Part shown: positions 22,203 through 27,240 of the stretch, piece after piece
Layout: each line of letters begins with the position of its first letter
Position numbering within the stretch: the first letter of the stretch is position 1
Origin: an uncultured Bacillus sp.
Lineage (GTDB): Bacteria; Bacillota; Bacilli; Bacillales; Cytobacillaceae
Assembly (NCBI GenBank): GCA_937894355.1
Contig: CALCRD010000510.1
Location: 1-27,240, forward strand
DNA: 27,240 nucleotides
Direction: 5' to 3'
Program-made: the position numbers and the translations under genes
Notes under the pieces: generated by a model
Database searches by the model: none
Told to the model about the DNA's origin: nothing
Seen by the model: the letters and a program-made list of their open reading frames with translations, nothing else

Positions 22203-23243
22203 TTATTGTCCAAGTTTTTTAATTTTAGTCAGGAGCTCCGTGCCAATTTCTGTTTCAATGTCCTGATAAAGCGGTGTAAACTGCTTTTTCCAGGCTTCCT
22301 TTTGCTCATTAGACAGCGTATAGATTCCGATTGATGAGTTTTGTTTGATTTCTTCAAGCTGAGTATCATTCATTATCTGTGATTCTTTCTGAATCCATCT
22401 AGTTGTTTCCTTCATTGCACTATTAATTTGCCATTGGATAGCTGGTGATAGACTTTCCCAAAAATCCGCATTCATAACGACCGCATAGCCCAGATAGCCG
22501 TGATTACTAAGGGTAAGATGGGATTGAACTTTATATAACCCCTTTGAATAAATATTCGATATGGTATTTTCTTGTCCATCAAGATTATGGAGTTCTAATG
22601 ACCGATAAACACTATTAAAAGACTGGGGAACGGGCTCGGCATTTAATAACCTAAATTGTTTCTCGATAATTTTTCCGGGCATGACCCGAAAACTTTGTCC
22701 CTTAAAATCACTTGGCAGGATAAGCGGTTTTTGATTGCTGGTCATTTGTTTAAAGCCATTGTTCCAAAAGGCTAAACCTTTCATTTGTTGTTCGTCTAGC
22801 ATACCAATAAGCTCATCTCCGACCTTTTCGGTAAAAACTTTATTAACGTGTTCATTATCTTCAAATAGAAACGGCAAGTCGAGGACTTTCCACTCTGGAA
22901 CTAGTTCGGTCATTTTTGTGAAGGTCGGGGCAATCATTTGAATGTCCCCTCTAATTAGGGCATCAATTTCCTCGCCATCCGAGTATAAAATCTCATTAGG
23001 ATATACTTCCACTTTGACTTGATCATTTGTCTTATTCTGAACCAACTCGGCGAATTTTTGAGCAGCTAGTCCCTTAGGAGTATTTTCTGCTACAACATGG
23101 CTAAACCTGATAATAATTTGTTGTTTCAGGCCTTGTTGTTCGTCATCAGGGATGATTTGCCCAGATTTATACCATTGGTCCGCACTAATCCATCCTATTA
23201 ATATAATAATTGTTATGATTGCTGCCGCAACAAATGTTTTCAT
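22203..23243 (-). CDS. dctB: TRAP-type C4-dicarboxylate-binding protein DctB
   Basis: 346 residues from ATG at 23243 (GGTGAG upstream; a GTG at 23249 is possible). An N-terminal hydrophobic anchor (about 2-20) is followed by a DctP/TRAP-family solute-binding domain: IRFSHVVAENTPKG, YPNEILYSDGEE, FWNNGFKQMTSN, FRVMPGKIIEKQF and GYLGYAVVMN. No TRAP membrane subunits (DctQ/DctM) are nearby. In B. subtilis the homologue DctB is a co-sensor that passes dicarboxylate occupancy to kinase DctS, not a transporter part. It is transcribed away from dctS. A possible promoter reads TTAAAA-17 nt-TATGAT (23299-23271). Confidence 0.88.
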   Translation of the reverse strand: MKTFVAAAIITIIILIGWISADQWYKSGQIIPDDEQQGLKQQIIIRFSHVVAENTPKGLAAQKFAELVQNKTNDQVKVEVYPNEILYSDGEEIDALIRGDIQMIAPTFTKMTELVPEWKVLDLPFLFEDNEHVNKVFTEKVGDELIGMLDEQQMKGLAFWNNGFKQMTSNQKPLILPSDFKGQSFRVMPGKIIEKQFRLLNAEPVPQSFNSVYRSLELHNLDGQENTISNIYSKGLYKVQSHLTLSNHGYLGYAVVMNADFWESLSPAIQWQINSAMKETTRWIQKESQIMNDTQLEEIKQNSSIGIYTLSNEQKEAWKKQFTPLYQDIETEIGTELLTKIKKLGQ

Positions 23244-23270
23244 AGACACTCACCATTGCTTTTATTTTTA

Positions 23271-23299
23271 ATCATAACATTTTTTGAAATAATTTTTAA
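23271..23299 (-). promoter_or_regulatory. Possible dctB promoter
   Basis: On the minus strand TTAAAA (23299-23294), a 17-nt spacer and TATGAT (23276-23271) precede dctB. The -35 is weak (four of six). A TACAAT at 23314-23319 on the plus strand may be the -10 of dctS, but I see no good -35 for it. Confidence 0.35.
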
Positions 23300-23345
23300 A
23301 ATATATTTCATGATACAATAGTGATAAGAATTTTAAGGAGTAATC

Positions 23346-24953
23346 ATGATGAGGATATCAATTCAATGGAAAATCACTAGTTTAATCATTTTTATTATCG
23401 GTTTTTCGTTAGTTTTTCTCGGCATTTTTTTAATAAATGAGTTTATCCAAAACGAGAAAACAACAATTAGGGAGAATGCCATGCTTACTGCACAAACAGT
23501 ATCCCAATTACCAGATATTATTAATAATATACCTCAAAATAATCGCGAAACAAGTGAACTCCAAAAGACAGTTGAAAAAATTCGGATGATTAATAAAGCT
23601 GACTATATAGTGGTAATGGATATGAATCGGGTTAGACTTACCCATCCAATAAAAGAAAAAATAGGAAAAATTTCCGAAGGTCTTGATGAGGGTGCAGCAT
23701 TTGCCGAGCATTCTTATCTTTCTGAGGCAAAAGGAGAGATAGGTACGGTAATTAGGGCATTCGCACCCGTCATTAGTGCAAATCATGAGCAAGTCGGAGT
23801 CATTATGGCAGGTTATAAACTTCCAAGTCTGCTCGATACTTTACTTCAAGTGAAAAGGGAAATACTTTTAACAGGTGGAATTGCCTTGTTTTTTGGTGGT
23901 TGGGGAGCATGGGCATTAGCGAAGCAAATTAAAAAGGATATGTTTCAGTTGGAGCCACACGAAATTGCCAGAATCGTCGTTGAACGTACGGAAATGTTTA
24001 ACTCCATGCATGAGGGAATTATCGCAATTGATCGGTCCCAGCGGATAACAGTTTTTAATCATCGGGCAAAGGAGATACTCGGTGTTCAAGGTGAGGTAAT
24101 CGGTGAGCAAATAAGGGAGATACTTCCAGATACTCAGCTTCCGGAAATTTTACAAATTGAAGAACCAGTCTTCAATAGGGATTTATTTGTTAATAATTTA
24201 ATGATTGTTAGTACTAGGGTTCCAGTTAAGGTTGATAATAAAACAGTAGGGGCCATTGCTATTTTCCAAGACCGAACTCAAGTGAAGAGTCTTGCAGAAG
24301 AGTTGACTGGGGTAAAAGCTTTTGTAAATGCTTTAAGGGTTCAAAATCATGAGCATATTAATAAGCTTCATACGATTGCTGGTTTGATTCAACTTGGAAA
24401 TAGGGACAAGGCCTTGGAGTATGTCTTCCAAGTAACCGAAGAGCAAGAAGAATTGACCAGGTTCTTAAGCAACAATATTCATGATGACAGCCTATCAGGT
24501 TTATTGTTAAGTAAAGTAAGTCGTGGGAAAGAATTGGGAATACAGGTTATTATTGATCGTCATAGTGTCTTAAGGGAATTTCCAAAATTACTTGACCATC
24601 ATGACTTTGTATTAATGGTTGGAAATCTAATCGAAAATGCCTATGACTCATTTGATCAAATACCCAATGAAGACAAAGAAATATACGTAAGTATTCGTCA
24701 AACCGACCAACTGGTTAATATTATTGTTGAGGATAATGGCTGTGGAATAAAAGAATCATCTAAGACTTATATTTTTGACAATGGATATTCTTCTAAAAGT
24801 AGTACAGGCAGGGGATTGGGTCTGTTTTTAGTAAACCAGATTGTTGAAAAAGGAAAAGGGAAAATTCATGTGGATTCCATAGAGGGAGAAGGGACATCTT
24901 TCCAGATTACATTTGAAAACGATCCATCAATGGGGGTGAATGGTATTGTTTAA
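23346..24953 (+). CDS. dctS: Sensor histidine kinase DctS (CitA/DcuS type)
   Basis: 535 residues. Span about 11-33, extracellular sensor of the PAS-like CitA/DcuS type about 34-170, second span about 172-192, cytoplasmic PAS about 215-310 (EGIIAIDRSQRITVFN). Then comes the phosphoacceptor segment NALRVQNHEHINKLHTIAGL (His335) and the ATPase domain (NLIENAYDSF, DNGCGIKE, GRGLGLFLV). AAGGAG lies before two adjacent ATGs (23346, 23349). It senses external C4-dicarboxylates with DctB and phosphorylates DctR, whose gene overlaps its 3' end. Order and orientation differ from B. subtilis, where dctB-dctS-dctR-dctP run in one direction. Confidence 0.92.
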   Translation: MMRISIQWKITSLIIFIIGFSLVFLGIFLINEFIQNEKTTIRENAMLTAQTVSQLPDIINNIPQNNRETSELQKTVEKIRMINKADYIVVMDMNRVRLTHPIKEKIGKISEGLDEGAAFAEHSYLSEAKGEIGTVIRAFAPVISANHEQVGVIMAGYKLPSLLDTLLQVKREILLTGGIALFFGGWGAWALAKQIKKDMFQLEPHEIARIVVERTEMFNSMHEGIIAIDRSQRITVFNHRAKEILGVQGEVIGEQIREILPDTQLPEILQIEEPVFNRDLFVNNLMIVSTRVPVKVDNKTVGAIAIFQDRTQVKSLAEELTGVKAFVNALRVQNHEHINKLHTIAGLIQLGNRDKALEYVFQVTEEQEELTRFLSNNIHDDSLSGLLLSKVSRGKELGIQVIIDRHSVLREFPKLLDHHDFVLMVGNLIENAYDSFDQIPNEDKEIYVSIRQTDQLVNIIVEDNGCGIKESSKTYIFDNGYSSKSSTGRGLGLFLVNQIVEKGKGKIHVDSIEGEGTSFQITFENDPSMGVNGIV

Positions 24954-25617
24954 AGTCGTCTTAATCGAAGATGATCTAATGGTTCAGGAAGTAAATCGAC
25001 AGTTCGTGAACATGGTACCGGGTTTTAGAGTGATTGGAGCGGCTACAAATGGACAAGAAGGTATGGAACTGATCAAAAAATTGCAGCCTGACCTAGTACT
25101 AGTTGATGTATATATGCCCAAACAGGATGGTTTAGTAACTTTGAAACAAATCCGTTCGGGAGGGTTTACGGTCGATGTTATTGCGATTACCGCTGCAAGT
25201 GATATGGAAACTGTCCGGGCTTTTCTGCAACAAGGTGCTTTTGATTATATTATGAAGCCGTTTAAATTTGAACGGATAAAAAAGGCATTAGAGAATTATC
25301 GTTCATTTAGGTTGCAGCTACGGGAGAAACAATCCATTTCCCAAGAAGAGCTGGACGAAGTTTTATTTCAAAAAGATTTAGAGGTAAGAGCCGACCTTCC
25401 GAAGGGTTTGAATGCAGTGACATTAACGAAAGTTAGCTCCTACTTATCGCAAAATAAGGCTTCTGTTTCTGCAGAAGATGTCGCCGAAGGTGTCGGTATT
25501 GCCAGGGTTACGGCTCGTCGCTATTTAGAGTATCTAGAAAAGTGCGGAAAAGTGCAGATTGATATTATTTATGGCGGAATTGGTAGACCGGTTAATCGTT
25601 ATTTTTTTAAAAATTAA
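24946..25617 (+). CDS. dctR: Response regulator DctR (CitB/DcuR type)
   Basis: 223 residues from TTG at 24946, which is 7 nt after GGGGGTG; the ATG at 24940 is too close to that site. Receiver: LIEDD, phospho-Asp54 in LVLVDVYMPKQDG, Lys in YIMKPFKF. The C-terminal HTH (SVSAEDVAEGVGIARVTARRYLEYL) and the final GRPVNRYFF are typical of CitB/DcuR/DctR regulators. It overlaps dctS by 8 nt. It should activate dctP in response to succinate, fumarate or malate. No DctR-binding repeat could be recognised with confidence near dctP. Confidence 0.92.
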   Translation: MFKVVLIEDDLMVQEVNRQFVNMVPGFRVIGAATNGQEGMELIKKLQPDLVLVDVYMPKQDGLVTLKQIRSGGFTVDVIAITAASDMETVRAFLQQGAFDYIMKPFKFERIKKALENYRSFRLQLREKQSISQEELDEVLFQKDLEVRADLPKGLNAVTLTKVSSYLSQNKASVSAEDVAEGVGIARVTARRYLEYLEKCGKVQIDIIYGGIGRPVNRYFFKN

Positions 25618-25635
25618 CGAAATTGCCCTGCTTCC

Positions 25636-25719
25636 TTCGACGAAAAATGTCGAAATTTGAAGATTTCCTTCGAATTTTTTCAGTAAACAATTTTAGAAAG
25701 TAGTTATTTGTTATATAAT
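25636..25719 (+). promoter_or_regulatory. 0A-box-like palindrome and promoter of the KinB-like kinase
   Basis: TTCGACGAA (25636-25644) and ATGTCGAAA (25647-25655) are two near-matches to the Spo0A box TTCGACAAA in inverted order. Downstream, TTTAGA (25692-25697), a 16-nt spacer and TATAAT (25714-25719) form a moderate promoter. The pair would sit about 85-90 bp before the start of transcription. The palindrome could also be a weak hairpin after dctR. Confidence 0.4.
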
Positions 25720-25773
25720 AGGGGTGAAATGTGAAATGTAAATTATTTTTTGTTTTGCTAGAGGAGACTCGAA

Positions 25774-27015
25774 ATGAAAGATTACGTTCGTGAGCAAAAT
25801 TATATAAATGAAGAGATAAAAGCTGTAAAAATGTTTTTGATCTTATTTTATTCGGTATTTTTTTTATATGAAGGTTATTTCTATTTTCTATATCCAAAAT
25901 GCACAGAAGGAATAGTTGGTTTACCAGATGGTGGACTTCGATATTGGCTCTATTTAATTGTTATTGCGTTGCTACCAATAGGTATTTATTTGATGAGGCT
26001 AGGCAAACCACAGGCTGTAAAATATGTTTTTACAATTGTCTATGTTGTTGTCGATGCAATAAATAGTGTATTGATTTATGTAACTGAACCAAAACCGATT
26101 GATTTTGGTAATCTAGTCGAACTTGTATTAATTCTCTTTTCACCAATTTTTATTAATAAAAAATATTATGGGGTCGTATCAACGTTGATTGTAGGGAAAT
26201 ATATTCTCTTGTCGTTAATCCTTAAACAATCTCTCCTGATTTTACCTACTGTGATTCTATCTGTAGTAGCAATTGTATCATTCATCCTTCTTACGAGGTT
26301 TTTTTCGTACATTTCTACAGTCACTTCTGCAGTTAATGACCTTCATAATAAGGAAAAACTGGCATATATCGGTCAAATGGCTACAACCATTGGCCATGAA
26401 ATTCGTAATCCATTGTCATCTTTAAAAGGTTTTACCCAGTTACAGCAAGAAAGGGACAATAGCGAAACGAACTTTTATCCGATTATGATTGATGAGATTG
26501 ACCGTATTAATACCATTGTTGATGATTTGATGATTCTCGGAAGACCCAAATCTCCGAATTTTAAGCAGTATGATCTTAAAAAAATTATCGATTATGTTTC
26601 ATCGGTTACTAACCAGCTTGCCGAAAGCTTTGGATCTAAAATAGTAGTAAAAAGAAGTGAAGAAATTCCTTTGGTTGAATGCAATGAAAAGCAAATAAAA
26701 CAAGCTCTTTTGAATATTATCAAAAATGCTATTGAATCTTTGCAAAACGGTGGGATGGTGGAATTATCCTACTCGATAACGGGTAGCGACAAAGTTACAA
26801 TTGTCGTAAAAGACAACGGCTGCGGAATTGAAGTAGAAAAACTTAATCACCTCTTTGAACCTTTCTATACAACAAAACAAGAAGGAACGGGCATGGGTTT
26901 ACTCATTACTAAGAAAATCATTGAAGATCACCAAGGTGAAATAAAATTTAGCAGTAAAAAAGGGGAAGGTACAACGGTGGAAATCGTATTGCCGTTTGTG
27001 CATCAACAGGAATAA
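25774..27015 (+). CDS. Membrane sensor histidine kinase, KinB-like sporulation kinase
   Basis: 413 residues; ATG with GAGGAG (25761-25766). A membrane sensor region of about five to six spans (about 18-180) has no large external loop, as in KinB. Then follow HEIRNPLSSLKGFTQL (His208), DEIDRINTIVDDLMILGRP, NIIKNAIESL (N box), DNGCGIEVEK (G1), LFEPFYTTKQEGTGMGL (F/G2). The motif GHEIRNPLSS and the short spacing to the ATPase domain are characteristic of Kin sporulation kinases feeding the Spo0F/Spo0A phosphorelay, and the gene is an orphan with no regulator next to it. Which Kin it equals cannot be decided by eye. Confidence 0.85.
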   Translation: MKDYVREQNYINEEIKAVKMFLILFYSVFFLYEGYFYFLYPKCTEGIVGLPDGGLRYWLYLIVIALLPIGIYLMRLGKPQAVKYVFTIVYVVVDAINSVLIYVTEPKPIDFGNLVELVLILFSPIFINKKYYGVVSTLIVGKYILLSLILKQSLLILPTVILSVVAIVSFILLTRFFSYISTVTSAVNDLHNKEKLAYIGQMATTIGHEIRNPLSSLKGFTQLQQERDNSETNFYPIMIDEIDRINTIVDDLMILGRPKSPNFKQYDLKKIIDYVSSVTNQLAESFGSKIVVKRSEEIPLVECNEKQIKQALLNIIKNAIESLQNGGMVELSYSITGSDKVTIVVKDNGCGIEVEKLNHLFEPFYTTKQEGTGMGLLITKKIIEDHQGEIKFSSKKGEGTTVEIVLPFVHQQE

Positions 27016-27079
27016 TTGAAGAAGAGCCTGCTCCCATAGTTTTATTTAGGTTAGATAAGTAATAACATTGAAATTAAAG

Positions 27080-27124
27080 AGACCATTCATATTAGATGTG
27101 TATCTAATATGAATGGTCTTTTTT
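27080..27124 (+). terminator. Terminator of the KinB-like gene
   Basis: An 18-bp perfect stem (27080-27097 with 27102-27119) has a GTGT loop and is followed by five T. It lies 64 nt after the kinase stop. Confidence 0.9.
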
Positions 27125-27155
27125 GGAAAGATAAGAAAGCATAAAATTTGAGGTC

Positions 27156-27190
27156 TACCACAGTCATTGATTCTGTGGTATTTTCATTTT
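27156..27190 (+). terminator. Second hairpin/terminator
   Basis: An 8-bp stem, TACCACAG (27156-27163) with CTGTGGTA (27173-27180), is followed by TTTTCATTTT. It lies just after the main terminator and may act as a backup or end a small transcript. Nothing else can be supported up to the right edge. Confidence 0.5.
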
Positions 27191-27240
27191 ATGGAGAACA
27201 ATATTTTACGACGAATTTTTTTCGATAAACATCAACATTG

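Noticed and set aside
22203..23243. DctB as part of a complete TRAP transporter
   Set aside because: No DctQ or DctM membrane subunits are in the window; the dctS/dctR/dctP neighbours point to a co-sensor role.

Overview
The window looks like chromosomal DNA of an endospore-forming Bacillaceae (Bacillus/Neobacillus-like). Reasons: low GC, strong AGGAGG-type ribosome sites with several TTG starts, a B. subtilis-like dct cluster, YheI/YheH and YisL homologues, a KinB-shaped kinase, cre boxes, and dispersed repeats of a kind I recall from Bacillus genomes. No tRNA, rRNA, CRISPR array or phage module was seen.

Layout. 1-115: tail of an upstream gene and its terminator. 231-2962 (+): an alpha-methylacyl-CoA racemase-like CaiB/BaiF protein, then a two-gene ThrE-type exporter (YjjP-like and YjjB-like halves). 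3078-5608 (-): 5-oxoprolinase operon pxpB-pxpC-pxpA. 5609-6448: gene-free, with short palindromic repeats, a 169-bp MITE-like insertion and the left side of an IS200/IS605-type element. 6449-8098 (+): solo TnpB and its omega-RNA/right end, with no TnpA. 8099-9265: gene-free, with a 184-bp MITE carrying 8-bp target duplications, a promoter-to-terminator unit with an A/C-rich body (candidate sRNA), and a dispersed Bacillus repeat. 9266-14165 (+): probable six-gene operon (exported protein, ABC ATPase, ABC permease, histidine kinase, response regulator, YisL-like protein). 14166-14590: GC-rich dispersed repeat and terminator. 14591-18218 (+): heterodimeric ABC exporter YheI/YheH. 18307-20403 (-): isolated F0 gene set with an ATP synthase a subunit, a shortened b subunit and an AtpZ-like membrane protein fused to extra soluble domains. 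20719-25617: C4-dicarboxylate system dctP(-), dctB(-), dctS(+), dctR(+). 25774-27015 (+): KinB-like kinase with a 0A-box-like palindrome upstream.

How the genes work together. PxpABC cleaves 5-oxoproline to glutamate. DctB and DctS probably sense external C4-dicarboxylates and signal through DctR to dctP, which also has a perfect cre box for CcpA. The six-gene operon pairs an ABC-2 transporter with its own two-component system, as stress or peptide-response modules do. The most unusual item is the orphan a/b/AtpZ-fusion operon. It has no c subunit and no F1 genes, its a subunit keeps the proton-channel residues, and its b subunit lacks the distal part that normally holds F1.
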